Below, one piece after another: positions 53,086-61,556 of a stretch of DNA of 64,000 nt. The stretch comes from Gramella sp. MT6 (GTDB lineage: Bacteria > Bacteroidota > Bacteroidia > Flavobacteriales > Flavobacteriaceae), in contig NZ_CP048410.1 in assembly GCF_019357415.1 (NCBI RefSeq), positions 558,001 to 622,000 of the forward strand, read 5' to 3'. The translations under genes and the position numbers were made by a program. A model generated the notes under the pieces. It saw only the letters and a program-made list of their open reading frames with translations, was not told the DNA's origin and did not search any database. Positions within the stretch are counted from its first letter, which is position 1; each line of letters opens with the position of its first letter.

Positions 53086-54141
53086 TTAATTCCTTTCATT
53101 TTTGATAATATATTCTGAAAGGTATTTTGCGTCCTTTTTAATACCTCCCAGAGTAGCAGAGCCCCTGGTATGCAACCATGGCAATCCAATAAAGTAGAGC
53201 CCTTCAATATTACTTACTCCCCGGTAATGCTCAGGATAACCGTTTTTCACCAGCTCCAGACCTTCTATCCAGCTGAAATTAGGCCTGTAACCAGTTGCCC
53301 AGATGATATTTCTAAGATCCTTGATCTTTTTCTTTTCTGTTACTATTAATTCTCCTTCAGCATTTTTGGTTTTCCCAACCGGCTCTACGTTATCTCTTTC
53401 CAGAATTTCCTTTACCGGAGTGCCAATCACAGGCTGCCGACTGTTTGAAATCTTTCTCCCCAGCCAGGTATCCCTGCTAAAACTTAAGAATCCGGATTTC
53501 GTAAACCACCACCATAAGGTTTTACCTAATATTTCCTGTGGAAGCACTTTTACATCTGTGGTACCCGAAAAATAAACACCACGCTTATCCTTGGAAACCT
53601 CGTCAAGGATCTGAAATCCGCTATCTCCAGCACCAACAACCATTACCTTGCCTTCCTGAAGTTGATCTGGGTTCTTGTAATAATTACTATGTATCTGGAA
53701 AATATCCTCGTCTATCTTTTTGGAAAATGGAGGCGTATAAGGAATATGGAAAGGCCCGGTCGCGATCACCACGTTTCTGGCTTCAAGATCTCCCTGCGGA
53801 CTTTTCAATATAAAATGATCCGATTCTTTGGATATATTTTCAATTAAGGTGTTCAACTGAATTGGAAAATCGAATTCTTCAACGTAGTCTTTAAAATATT
53901 TCGCGACTTCAGTCTTTGAAGGATAATGACCTTTTTTTGCGGGAAATTCCATTCCAGGCATATTATTGAATTCAGAAGGAGTAAATAAAGTAAGCGAATC
54001 CCATCTATTAAGCCAGGATGCACCTATTTCAGACTCTTTATCTACGACCAGGAAATTCTTCCCCTGCTCTTTTAGATAGTAAGCCATAGCCAAACCGGCC
54101 TGTGCAGCTCCTACAATAATAAAATCCAGCATCACTTTCAT
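53086..54141 (-). CDS. FAD-dependent monooxygenase, flavin-containing type
   Basis: 351 residues. FAD motif IIVGAAQAGLAMAYYL (8-23), NADPH motif VVGAGDSGFQIL (about 168-179), and late ATGYRPNFSWIE (about 283-294) with the conserved ATGY. Resembles ArsO/YhiN-like and Trk-type flavoprotein monooxygenases. Substrate unknown. Start is ATG 54141 or Met4. A TACTTTTG core at 54150-54157 (minus) lies 8 bases upstream of the ATG. Confidence 0.85.
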   Translation of the reverse strand: MKVMLDFIIVGAAQAGLAMAYYLKEQGKNFLVVDKESEIGASWLNRWDSLTLFTPSEFNNMPGMEFPAKKGHYPSKTEVAKYFKDYVEEFDFPIQLNTLIENISKESDHFILKSPQGDLEARNVVIATGPFHIPYTPPFSKKIDEDIFQIHSNYYKNPDQLQEGKVMVVGAGDSGFQILDEVSKDKRGVYFSGTTDVKVLPQEILGKTLWWWFTKSGFLSFSRDTWLGRKISNSRQPVIGTPVKEILERDNVEPVGKTKNAEGELIVTEKKKIKDLRNIIWATGYRPNFSWIEGLELVKNGYPEHYRGVSNIEGLYFIGLPWLHTRGSATLGGIKKDAKYLSEYIIKNERN

Positions 54142-54149
54142 ATTTTTCG

Positions 54150-54157
54150 CAAAAGTA
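54150..54157 (-). promoter_or_regulatory. -7 element TACTTTTG before the monooxygenase gene
   Basis: Plus strand CAAAAGTA, 8 nt upstream of the first ATG; near-leaderless configuration. Confidence 0.45.
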
Positions 54158-54191
54158 AGGCTAATTAAAGGTTTCTGAAAATTAACAGACT

Positions 54192-54689
54192 CTAGAAAAT
54201 GAGTGCTTTATAGGTCCAGAATTGATAAAGGAATAGAATAAGAAAGGCAAAGGTCACAATAAACTCCATAAAACTTGAGGCTAACAAACCTACAAATGAA
54301 CCAAAAGCAGCTTTCCCAGCCGTTCTGGAATCACTTTTATTTATGATCTCACCAATGAATGCACCTACAAAAGGACCAATTAAAATGGCGAAGGGAATGG
54401 GTGCAAAAATTCCAACCACCAGACCTATAGTAGCGCCAATCATACCTTTTCTACTACCACCAAATCTTTTGGTACCCAGTGCCGGGATCACGAGATCCAA
54501 TACATATATTATAACGGTCACAGCGAGAGTTATACCTAAAAATAGATAATTCATCTCTATCTCAGGAATCAAGTAAAAGATCAATAGACCCATCCAACTT
54601 AAAGGCACTCCTGGCAATACGGGAAGAAAACTTCCCAAGACACCAAGGATCATAAATACGCCGGCAATTATTAATAAGATTATTTCCAT
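54192..54689 (-). CDS. DUF456 membrane protein
   Basis: 165 residues from ATG 54689; the ten residues upstream in frame (with Trp-Arg) look like leader sequence and are excluded. Five or so hydrophobic helices, with Gly-rich FLPVLPGVPLSWMGLL (about 20-35) and PFVGAFIGEIIN (about 98-109) signatures of DUF456. Inner-membrane protein of unknown function. Divergent from the BlaI/M56 locus. Confidence 0.85.
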   Translation of the reverse strand: MEIILLIIAGVFMILGVLGSFLPVLPGVPLSWMGLLIFYLIPEIEMNYLFLGITLAVTVIIYVLDLVIPALGTKRFGGSRKGMIGATIGLVVGIFAPIPFAILIGPFVGAFIGEIINKSDSRTAGKAAFGSFVGLLASSFMEFIVTFAFLILFLYQFWTYKALIF

Positions 54690-54735
54690 TCTCCAATTTT
54701 GATTAACGAATATAATCAACTTAAAAATAATTTTA

Positions 54736-54770
54736 AACTAAAAAATTAGTTCAAACTAAATAATTAGTTT
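54736..54770. promoter_or_regulatory. Two tandem BlaI-type operators
   Basis: AACTAA-AAAA-TTAGTT at 54736-54751 and AAACTAA-ATAA-TTAGTTT at 54753-54770, two near-identical palindromes with centres 18 bp apart. They overlap the promoter region: a TATATTAG -7-like element is at 54770-54777. The BlaI gene follows at 54798, so autorepression is expected. Confidence 0.7.
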
Positions 54771-54797
54771 ATATTAGCAGAAACAAAATCATTAAAA

Positions 54798-55163
54798 ATG
54801 AAACAACTCACCAAAGCAGAAGAAGAGATCATGCAGATCTTATGGGAGCTTAAAGAAGCTAATGTTGCGGGAATCATTGAAAACATGCCCGAGCCAAAAC
54901 CTGCTTACAACACGGTTTCAACCATCGTGAGGATTTTGGAGAGCAAGGGTTTTGTAGATCATCGCCAGAAAGGAAAGGGATATATCTATTTCCCGAAACT
55001 TGAAAAGGAAACTTACAGCAACCAAAGCATCAATCAGTTGATGAATAACTATTTCAATGGTTCATTTAAAAGTATGGTTTCATTTTTTATGAAAAAGAAC
55101 GATCTAAGTACACAAGAGCTGGAAAAGATCTTAAAGGAGATCGATAAAGAAAAAGAAAAGTGA
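54798..55163 (+). CDS. BlaI/MecI/CopY-family repressor
   Basis: 121 residues, winged-helix N-terminus LTKAEEEIMQILWELKEANVAGIIENMPEPKPAYNTVSTIVRILESKGFV (about 4-53, read in pieces) and C-terminal dimerisation helices. In this family the M56 protease of the same operon cleaves or senses and relieves repression. It overlaps the M56 gene by 4 bases. The two palindromes upstream are the probable operators. Confidence 0.92.
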   Translation: MKQLTKAEEEIMQILWELKEANVAGIIENMPEPKPAYNTVSTIVRILESKGFVDHRQKGKGYIYFPKLEKETYSNQSINQLMNNYFNGSFKSMVSFFMKKNDLSTQELEKILKEIDKEKEK

Positions 55164-56596
55164 TGTATACGTATATTATAGAGGTCATATTATTTCAGCT
55201 GGGGTTTTTACTCGTTTTTGAAGTATTTCTGAAAAAGGAAACATTTTTCAATTACAACCGGCTTTATTTACTAGCCACGCCAATTTTGGCATTTCTTATC
55301 CCATTCCTGAAACTGGAATTCCTGGTAGAAGCCGTACCACAGAACACCGGCATTCAGTTGCCAGAAGTATTTATAGGAAATAAACCTGTTGCTCAAATTG
55401 GTAACCAAACCGCAAGTCAGGCTAGTCCCGGACTGGAAATAAACTGGTGGTACCTTACCTATCTGGCTGGATTCGCCGTGAGCTTTTTCCTTTTCCTGAA
55501 AAAATATCATAGCCTGAACCGGCTATTCCGATTTAGAAAAATTACCGAAGAGAAGGATTTTAAGATCATCGAGGTCCCAAATTCTAATATCGCCTGTACC
55601 TTCTTAAATACCATTTTCCTGGGAGATCAGCTTTCAGAAAATGAGAAAAACCAGATCCTTTCTCATGAACTGGTACATGTAAAACATAAACACAGCCTGG
55701 ATCTCATCTTTTTCGAGATCATGAAGATCATCTTCTGGTTTAACCCGCTTATCTATGTCTACCAGTCACGCATCGCCGGGCTGCACGAGTTCATCGCAGA
55801 TGATGAAGTAGTGAAGACCACCGACAAGCAATCATATTATCAGCAGTTGCTGAATACCGTTTTCAGCACCCAGAACATTTCATTTATCAATCAATTTTTT
55901 AATCATTCATTAATCAAAAAACGAATATTTATGTTACAGAAAAACAAATCATCAAAACTATCTAAATTCAAGTTTCTACTTATTGTTCCGCTTATGCTGA
56001 GCATGCTTACCTATGTGGCCTGTAGTGAAGATAATTTGGATCCGAATAACAATCAAGTTACCGACGTAGATCAGCAAATGGAATTGTTACTGGAAGCTTT
56101 AAAGGATAAGGAGAACCTTTCTGAAACCGAGAAAGAAATTTACGTAAAACTACTTAAAAGAAGAGAAGAAGGAAATCTCAATTCCATTCAAAAGAAAACT
56201 AATGCGCAGAAAGGCACGGAAAAATATTTAACTAAAGTCCCTTATGCTGTCACAGAAATAGTACCTGCTTTTCCGGGATGTGAACAATATCTTGATGATG
56301 TTAGAAAAAATTGCACCTCAAGCGAAATATCGAATTTCGTCAATAAGAATTTCAATACAGATCTTGGCAAACAACTTGGACTAACCGGTATTAATCGGGT
56401 CATCGTTCAATTTAGAATAGATGAGACTGGTAAAGTTGTAGATGTAAGAGCCAGAGCGCCCCATGCGAAACTTGAAGCTGAAGCGAAAAGAGTTATTTCG
56501 AGTCTTCCTCAAATGGAACCTGGAATTCATGATGGAAGAAAAGTGAGTGTAATGTATTCGTTACCAATCGCCTTTAAAATAGTTGATCAATCTTAA
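55160..56596 (+). CDS. BlaR1-type M56 metallopeptidase with TonB-C-like domain
   Basis: 478 residues. Membrane helices near 5-22, 33-50 and 95-113, then the zinc site SHELVHVKHKHSLD (about 170-183), matching M56. A further helix (about 274-293) leads into the periplasmic part. The C-terminal ~110 residues are a TonB C-terminal-like domain: PAFPGCEQYLDDVRKNC, FNTDLGKQLGL and VIVQFRIDETGKV. BlaR1's penicillin-binding sensor domain is replaced by this. It probably senses an envelope signal. Coupled to BlaI (4-base overlap). Confidence 0.88.
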   Translation: MMYTYIIEVILFQLGFLLVFEVFLKKETFFNYNRLYLLATPILAFLIPFLKLEFLVEAVPQNTGIQLPEVFIGNKPVAQIGNQTASQASPGLEINWWYLTYLAGFAVSFFLFLKKYHSLNRLFRFRKITEEKDFKIIEVPNSNIACTFLNTIFLGDQLSENEKNQILSHELVHVKHKHSLDLIFFEIMKIIFWFNPLIYVYQSRIAGLHEFIADDEVVKTTDKQSYYQQLLNTVFSTQNISFINQFFNHSLIKKRIFMLQKNKSSKLSKFKFLLIVPLMLSMLTYVACSEDNLDPNNNQVTDVDQQMELLLEALKDKENLSETEKEIYVKLLKRREEGNLNSIQKKTNAQKGTEKYLTKVPYAVTEIVPAFPGCEQYLDDVRKNCTSSEISNFVNKNFNTDLGKQLGLTGINRVIVQFRIDETGKVVDVRARAPHAKLEAEAKRVISSLPQMEPGIHDGRKVSVMYSLPIAFKIVDQS

Positions 56597-56607
56597 AAAA
56601 CTTTATT

Positions 56608-57099
56608 ATGAAAAATTTAAATACAAGTCTCATACTTTCATTTTTTCTCTCCCTGTTAAGTCTTTCAGGATTCTGTCAGGAAAAAGAAGATTCCTTCGAA
56701 GGGGATGCCATACCGTTCGCGGTAGTAGATGAAGCTCCGGCATATCCGGGATGTGAAAATCTTAAGGGAGATCAATTAAAAGATTGTACGGTGGAAAATA
56801 TCACCAATCATGTAAATACTAATTTCAACACTGGCCTGGGGAAAAAACTGAATATTGAAGGAAGGACACGAATCATTGTCCAGTTCAAAATTGATGAAAA
56901 CGGAGAGGTTCATAAAGTACGGTCCAGATCTTTAGCAGATGATTCCAAAAAAAGAGAAGCATTGCAAAACGAAGCGAACCGGGTAATAAAAAATCTCCCT
57001 AAAATGAAACCAGCGCAAATGGAGGGTAAAAATGTTGCGATAATGTATTCTTTACCTATCGAATTTGCAGTACCCGAAAAAGAAACTAAAAAAGGATAA
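56608..57099 (+). CDS. Secreted TonB-C-like domain protein
   Basis: 163 residues. Signal peptide ends near GFCQ (residue 23), then a single TonB-C-like domain closely resembling the end of the upstream M56 protein: APAYPGCENLKGDQLKDC, FNTGLGKKLNIEG and RIIVQFKIDENGEVHKV. No membrane helix or Pro-rich linker, so it is not a complete TonB. Gap of 11 bases to M56. It may be a soluble partner or decoy of the M56 sensor, which is inference. Confidence 0.82.
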   Translation: MKNLNTSLILSFFLSLLSLSGFCQEKEDSFEGDAIPFAVVDEAPAYPGCENLKGDQLKDCTVENITNHVNTNFNTGLGKKLNIEGRTRIIVQFKIDENGEVHKVRSRSLADDSKKREALQNEANRVIKNLPKMKPAQMEGKNVAIMYSLPIEFAVPEKETKKG

Positions 57100-57192
57100 T
57101 TGGTTTTATTTCTTCAAATAAAAGTCTGAATTAAAATGGAGAATCAGGGGCAACATGATGCACTTTTTATCAATTACCTTTTAAATAACGGT

Positions 57193-58335
57193 ATGAGAAA
57201 ATTTTTACTGATTTTATTTTGTTTGATTTGTTTTAAAGTTGGGGCTCAGGCTCCAACTTTAAGTATTGCAGACAGTCTGGCTGCCGTAGGAAAACAACAG
57301 GAAGCAATAAGCTTGCTGGACAGCCTCGAACAAAAATCTGATAAAGTATATTTGAAAATAGCTAAACTTCAGCAACAATCAGGTCAAACAGATGAGGCCC
57401 TTCAGAATTACGAAAAAGTTTTAAAACGTAACCCTGATAGAATTCTAACTTCCATTGATTACGGAGAATTAATGCTGGAAGCTGGAAAATATGATCAGGC
57501 AGATAGCCTATTCAGTAACCTCAGCGAAAAATATCCCGACAACGCAGGATTTATTTATAGAGTTGGACTAGCTAAGGAAAAGAAAAAGGATACTATTGCA
57601 ATAAGGTACTTTTTCAAAACTCTCACTAAAGATTTCACCCATCAGGGTGCCTTGTATAAAACGTCCAAACACTTTTTAAAGAATGGCAAATCTTACAACG
57701 CCATTTCTCTTTGCAATAAGGGCTTAAAGGTTCGTCCGAACAATATTTCATTATTGTCAATTTTAGGCCAATCATACTCCAGATCTCTGCAGTTTGAAAA
57801 GGCCATTGCTCCTTATGAAAAACTAATCGAGCTTGGAGAAGGATCAGAATTTATCCTGGAAAAACTGGCCAAAGCTTATCGTGTTACTTCACAGCCAGAA
57901 AAAGCAATTGAGACCTATAAAAAGATGCTTGACATTAACAACATGAACGGTGCGGTTCATTCGAATCTAGGAGTGCTATACCTCAAAATAAATGAAGCTG
58001 TTAAAGCTCAGGAACATTTTACCACTGCTCTTTTAATCAAAGATCAGCCTGTAGACAATGAATATGTAAATCTTGGCTTAGCTTACAAAAGGCAGGAGGA
58101 ATCAAGAAGTGCCTATATCAGTTTTCAGAAGGCTCTTAAGGAAAATCAGGATAATGAACGGGCACTTATAGAACTTGCAATCGCAGCCGACGGGCATTTT
58201 GAAAATAAACAGGATGTACTGAAACTTTATCAGGATTTCGTTAACAAGTATGCTGAACATGGCCGAAAAGACATGCTTTCCCTGGCAGAATATCGAATCA
58301 GCGAATTAAAAAAAGAGATCCACCTTTCTAAATAA
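57193..58335 (+). CDS. Secreted TPR-repeat protein
   Basis: 380 residues from ATG 57193, which begins a clean signal peptide (MRKFLLILFCLICF, cleaved near VGAQ). The upstream 19 in-frame codons are less plausible. The rest is about eight TPR repeats, with spaced A/G/A/P consensus such as AISLLDSLEQ, DEALQNYEKVLKRNPD, KAIAPYEKLIELG, KAIETYKKMLDIN and AHFTTAL-like segments. A protein-protein scaffold in the periplasm. Part of the BlaI/M56 operon by orientation and spacing. Confidence 0.82.
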   Translation: MRKFLLILFCLICFKVGAQAPTLSIADSLAAVGKQQEAISLLDSLEQKSDKVYLKIAKLQQQSGQTDEALQNYEKVLKRNPDRILTSIDYGELMLEAGKYDQADSLFSNLSEKYPDNAGFIYRVGLAKEKKKDTIAIRYFFKTLTKDFTHQGALYKTSKHFLKNGKSYNAISLCNKGLKVRPNNISLLSILGQSYSRSLQFEKAIAPYEKLIELGEGSEFILEKLAKAYRVTSQPEKAIETYKKMLDINNMNGAVHSNLGVLYLKINEAVKAQEHFTTALLIKDQPVDNEYVNLGLAYKRQEESRSAYISFQKALKENQDNERALIELAIAADGHFENKQDVLKLYQDFVNKYAEHGRKDMLSLAEYRISELKKEIHLSK

Positions 58336-58346
58336 GTCAGAGAATT

Positions 58347-58745
58347 CTGAAATATTTCATATTACTAGTCACATTATTTAGCCTGGGCACAACTATAGCC
58401 CAGGAGACAGAAGATGTTTTTACTGTCGATGTTTTTATAGACAGTGAAGCGCAGGTTTATCTCGAGGATACACCTATTCAAGCCGATAACATTGAACAGG
58501 AAATGAGCGACTATGCGTTTAAGAAAAATGCCTTTTATGATGACAATGTTCTTTATAGGATTTATGCCGATCGCAATTTACACCTGGGGTTGATCATGAA
58601 TGTGAATAACCAGCTTATCAAAGCCTTTCATCCTTCAAACACCAGAACCGAACGTTATTTATTGGAAACAAATGAACTGGATATAAACGCTTCCAACTGG
58701 CAAAATAGCGTCCGGAAATTGGATTTAAAGGCAGTTGAAAATTGA
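58347..58745 (+). CDS. Small secreted protein with apparent CTG start
   Basis: The frame is open from a stop at 58329 to 58745. It encodes, from CTG 58347, KYFILLVTLFSLGTTIAQ (preceded by the start residue) as a clean signal peptide cleaved before QETED, then ~110 residues (DVFTVDVFIDSEAQ, MSDYAFKKNAFYDDNVLYRI). There is no ATG, GTG or TTG at the signal peptide start; ATT 58344 and CTG 58347 are the only candidates. An internal ATG (58503) would lose the signal. Either a true CTG start or a mutated ATG. 132 residues. Function unknown. Confidence 0.6.
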   Translation: MKYFILLVTLFSLGTTIAQETEDVFTVDVFIDSEAQVYLEDTPIQADNIEQEMSDYAFKKNAFYDDNVLYRIYADRNLHLGLIMNVNNQLIKAFHPSNTRTERYLLETNELDINASNWQNSVRKLDLKAVEN

Positions 58746-58793
58746 TTGTTAATTTTTAATCTGTTCAATTTTTCCTAACCTGCTATAATTCAC

Positions 58794-58801
58794 TATTTTT
58801 G
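58794..58801 (+). promoter_or_regulatory. -7 element TATTTTTG
   Basis: Exact match overlapping the in-frame TTG at 58799, so the next gene starts at ATG 58823. Confidence 0.45.
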
Positions 58802-58822
58802 GATTCCGAAAGCGGATTGCCA

Positions 58823-59296
58823 ATGAAAAAAGTTTTACTTTTTGTATTTACTTTAATACTAACTTCCTGCAATTTTGAAACTAAGAAGATCTCTTCCGAA
58901 GAGGTTCTGGAGCAGGAATCACGCTCCCTTAACTGGAAGGAAGTAGATGAATATCCCGCTTTCGAGAATTGCAAGAATGCCAACGGACTTGCTGCAGCCA
59001 AAAATTGCTTTGAAAAGCAGGTTGCCACGACTATCTATTCATTTTTATCTAGCCAGCAACCAGTAGTAACCGAAAGTATTAACGACACTCTTTTCATTTA
59101 TCTTGAAATCACCAAGGAGGGAAAACCTCAAATAGATTCGGTAAAGATTGATACTACTGTAACCAATCAGTTGCCGGAAATTGAACAATGGCTAAGACAA
59201 AGCATTGATTCCCTACCTAAGATCTATCCTGCAAGCAAACGCGGAATTCCCGTTTCCACGGTTTTTAAAATGCCGGTGGTGGTAAAAGCCGAATAA
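58823..59296 (+). CDS. Lipoprotein with degenerate TonB-C-like domain
   Basis: 157 residues from ATG 58823. Lipoprotein signal with lipobox LTSC near residue 16. The body keeps the order of the TonB-C-like domains upstream: EYPAFENCKNANGLAAAKNCFEKQV (about 44-68, read in pieces), LFIYLEITKEGKPQIDSVKI and LPKIYPA, ending VFKMPVVV. Third copy of the domain in this region, more diverged than the two before. Separate promoter, same strand as the M56 operon. Confidence 0.75.
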   Translation: MKKVLLFVFTLILTSCNFETKKISSEEVLEQESRSLNWKEVDEYPAFENCKNANGLAAAKNCFEKQVATTIYSFLSSQQPVVTESINDTLFIYLEITKEGKPQIDSVKIDTTVTNQLPEIEQWLRQSIDSLPKIYPASKRGIPVSTVFKMPVVVKAE

Positions 59297-59306
59297 GCTT
59301 ATTTGA

Positions 59307-59597
59307 TCAATTTTCAATTCTACTACCTACTACAGCATTCCATTTTCTCACTTCCCATTCTTTGATCAACCCATTTTTCACATAGGGATCATTCTCGGCG
59401 AAAGCAGTTGCTGTTTGATCATTTTCTCCACGGAAAATCAGGAATGCCTGGTCTGCCGGTTCGTCTAGCGCACCACCCAAAACAAGCTCACCTTTTTCGG
59501 CAGCTTCTTTGGCCATCCCTAGATGTTCTGCTCTGTACTGACCTCGGTCTTCAAGATAATTATCTGCCAGTTTGTAATTAAGTATGTAATAATTCAT
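59307..59597 (-). CDS. YCII-domain protein
   Basis: 96 residues, single ferredoxin-like YCII domain: YYILNYKLADNYLEDRGQYRAEHL (3-26, read in pieces), KGELVLGGALDEPADQAFLIF (about 36-56) and ENDPYVKNGLIKEWEVRKW (about 69-87). The family includes dechlorination-related and unknown enzymes with a conserved His; here the His in AEHL fits that position. Function unknown. Followed upstream (in + coordinates) by a palindromic repeat at 59621. Confidence 0.85.
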   Translation of the reverse strand: MNYYILNYKLADNYLEDRGQYRAEHLGMAKEAAEKGELVLGGALDEPADQAFLIFRGENDQTATAFAENDPYVKNGLIKEWEVRKWNAVVGSRIEN

Positions 59598-59620
59598 ATT
59601 TAAAATTTTTAAGTTTTACC

Positions 59621-59654
59621 GTCATGCTTTCCCGAAGCATCGTTTCAAGATGAC
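59621..59654. repeat. Palindromic intergenic repeat, copy 3
   Basis: GTCAT (59621-59625) and ATGAC (59650-59654) are the borders; inside, ATGCTT (59624-59629) pairs with AAGCAT (59635-59640). It is followed at about 59703-59729 by an AT-rich run similar to the one after copy 4. Between the YCII and GT2 genes. Confidence 0.7.
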
Positions 59655-59727
59655 GAAATTCTAACAATTTGATTTTATCATTCCCAACGAAGTAAATAAA
59701 TCACAATTATCCACTTTCAATTCTCAA

Positions 59728-60870
59728 CTACCTTTTAAACCTTCTCCCTTTCCATTCATAACCCTTAAAAAGGGAAAGACCTGCAACATACACGCTAAAA
59801 AAAGGATAAGCAATACTACACCACAAATAATGACGCATTAAGCTCTCCCGATTCATAAATTTCACTGCCATAAAGATCAGAATAAAATCTACATTGAATT
59901 TTACTAGAAAGAAAAGCATTAGATATTGATATGGAAACAGATCTATAAAGGCCAGGAACGTGAAAATTAAAAGCGACAGGTTCATTAGAAAAACAATGAC
60001 TCCGGTAAATTTTGCAAAAACACTGGTATATGCCGAAGTTTTCGCTGCCCATCTTATTCGCTGCTGAACTAACTCATGGAGATTATTTTGATAATTGGTA
60101 AAAACTGTAGCCTTTGCAGATTTTATAAAGGCTACCTTTTTGCCTTTTTTTCGAAAACCCTGTAACAGGAAGACATCGTCTCCACTCGCTAAATCTTCAT
60201 TCTCTGTAAAACCTGATCCTTCCAGAAATAAAGCTTTCTTATAGCAAAGATTGGCCCCGTTACACATAAAAGCTTTTTCGATCCCGAAAGCTCCAATAGT
60301 AGATGCCTGTAAACTCATAAAATCCATTTCTTCAAAATTCTGAAAATATGGTTTCTTTATTCCTGACTTTTGGATAAACCCCACCGGTCCGGCTATCATT
60401 TCAGAATTATTCTCCCTGATCATCTCATCAAAAAAATGCAACCAGTTAGGCGGGATCACACAATCGGCATCCGTTGTAGCGACATAGTCAAAATTCGAAT
60501 TTTCTATTGCAGTTCTTATCGCATCCTTTTTAGGAGAATTAGTCTGCCTTTCATTTTCAAGCAAACGAATATTGAACAAAGGAAAATCCTTCAAAAAAGT
60601 TTCGCAGATCTCCCTGGAATTATCTTTAGAGCCATCATTTACAAGAATGATCTCAAATTTTTCTGTAGGATATGTAATTCCGGAAAGTGATCTTAAAAGT
60701 GCAGGTAAATTCCCGGCTTCGTTCCGGTAAGGAATGACTATGGAAAAAGTGTTTTCCGCGGAAAGACCTTTCAATTGAAAATCGGGAATTCGCTTCCATC
60801 CGTAAAGAAAGGAAATGATAAGCCCAAGATAGGCTGCCGTAATGAGTCCGAATAAGATCAGCAAAAGCAT
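59728..60870 (-). CDS. Membrane glycosyltransferase family 2
   Basis: 380 residues. N-terminal helix (1-22), cytoplasmic GT-A domain (about 40-270) with VIPYRNEAGNLP (about 49-60), VNDGSKDNS (about 81-89), TTDADCVIP (about 132-140) and QQRIRWAAK (about 258-266, the QxxRW motif), then three hydrophobic helices to the end. A processive-type GT2 moving sugars at the membrane. Donor and acceptor unknown. Divergent from ruvC. Confidence 0.88.
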   Translation of the reverse strand: MLLLILFGLITAAYLGLIISFLYGWKRIPDFQLKGLSAENTFSIVIPYRNEAGNLPALLRSLSGITYPTEKFEIILVNDGSKDNSREICETFLKDFPLFNIRLLENERQTNSPKKDAIRTAIENSNFDYVATTDADCVIPPNWLHFFDEMIRENNSEMIAGPVGFIQKSGIKKPYFQNFEEMDFMSLQASTIGAFGIEKAFMCNGANLCYKKALFLEGSGFTENEDLASGDDVFLLQGFRKKGKKVAFIKSAKATVFTNYQNNLHELVQQRIRWAAKTSAYTSVFAKFTGVIVFLMNLSLLIFTFLAFIDLFPYQYLMLFFLVKFNVDFILIFMAVKFMNRESLMRHYLWCSIAYPFFSVYVAGLSLFKGYEWKGRRFKR

Positions 60871-60906
60871 AACCGATAAGTTTGATGCTGGCAGTGCAGA
60901 ATTGTT

Positions 60907-60914
60907 TAGCTTTG
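60907..60914 (+). promoter_or_regulatory. -7 element TAGCTTTG of ruvC
   Basis: Exact match, with TTG at 60882-60884 (22-nt spacer); 26 nt before GTG 60941. Confidence 0.5.
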
Positions 60915-60940
60915 TGAAAGTCCCAAATTAGGTAATTTTT

Positions 60941-61519
60941 GTGAGCAAATCTTCGGAAAAATCAGTTTTGAAAGGCGAAAGGATCATTCTTGGCATCGAC
61001 CCGGGAACCACTATTATGGGTTTCGGTCTCATAAAAGTGGAAAACAAAAAGATGAGTTTTATCCAGATGAATGAACTCCAGCTGAGCAAATACAGTGATC
61101 ATTATAAAAAGCTGAAACTAATCTTTGAACGCACTATTGAACTTATCGATAATTACCATCCTGATGAGATCGCCATTGAAGCTCCTTTCTTCGGAAAGAA
61201 CGTTCAGTCGATGCTTAAACTGGGACGGGCGCAGGGAGTCGCCATGGCCGCCGGACTTTCCAGAGAAATTCCTATTACCGAATACCTACCGAAAAAGATA
61301 AAAATGGCCATTACGGGAAACGGAAATGCCAGTAAGGAACAGGTGGCAAAAATGTTACAAAGTCAGTTGAATATTGGAAAGCTTCCTAAAAACCTGGATG
61401 CTACCGATGGACTTGCCGCCGCGGTTTGTCATTTCTATAATTCTGGCAAGACCGAAATAGGAAAAAGCTATACCGGCTGGGATGCGTTTGTTAAGCAAAA
61501 TCCTAATAAAATAAAGTGA
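60941..61519 (+). CDS. ruvC: Holliday junction endonuclease RuvC
   Basis: 192 residues from GTG 60941. RNase H-like fold with catalytic acidic residues in ILGIDPGTTIMGFG (16-29), IAIEAPFFGKNVQS (about 75-88) and LDATDGLAAAVCHFYN (about 155-170). Cleaves Holliday junctions with RuvAB. No ATG is available before the conserved IDPG motif in good position, so the GTG start is accepted. Followed by a four-helix-bundle gene and hemW. Confidence 0.95.
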   Translation: MSKSSEKSVLKGERIILGIDPGTTIMGFGLIKVENKKMSFIQMNELQLSKYSDHYKKLKLIFERTIELIDNYHPDEIAIEAPFFGKNVQSMLKLGRAQGVAMAAGLSREIPITEYLPKKIKMAITGNGNASKEQVAKMLQSQLNIGKLPKNLDATDGLAAAVCHFYNSGKTEIGKSYTGWDAFVKQNPNKIK

Positions 61520-61556
61520 CAATTAGCAGTTAACAATTATCAATAAACATCGGAAA
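61516..61556. repeat. Left AT-rich flank of the four-helix-bundle cassette
   Basis: AATTAGCAGTTAACAATTATC and following AATAAAC, partly inverted relative to the right flank at about 61926-61960 (TGATAATTGCTTATTG...). The imperfect pair brackets 61557-61931. Confidence 0.45.

Noticed and set aside
54798..56596. Beta-lactam resistance operon
   Set aside because: BlaI and an M56 protease are present but there is no beta-lactamase or penicillin-binding sensor domain.
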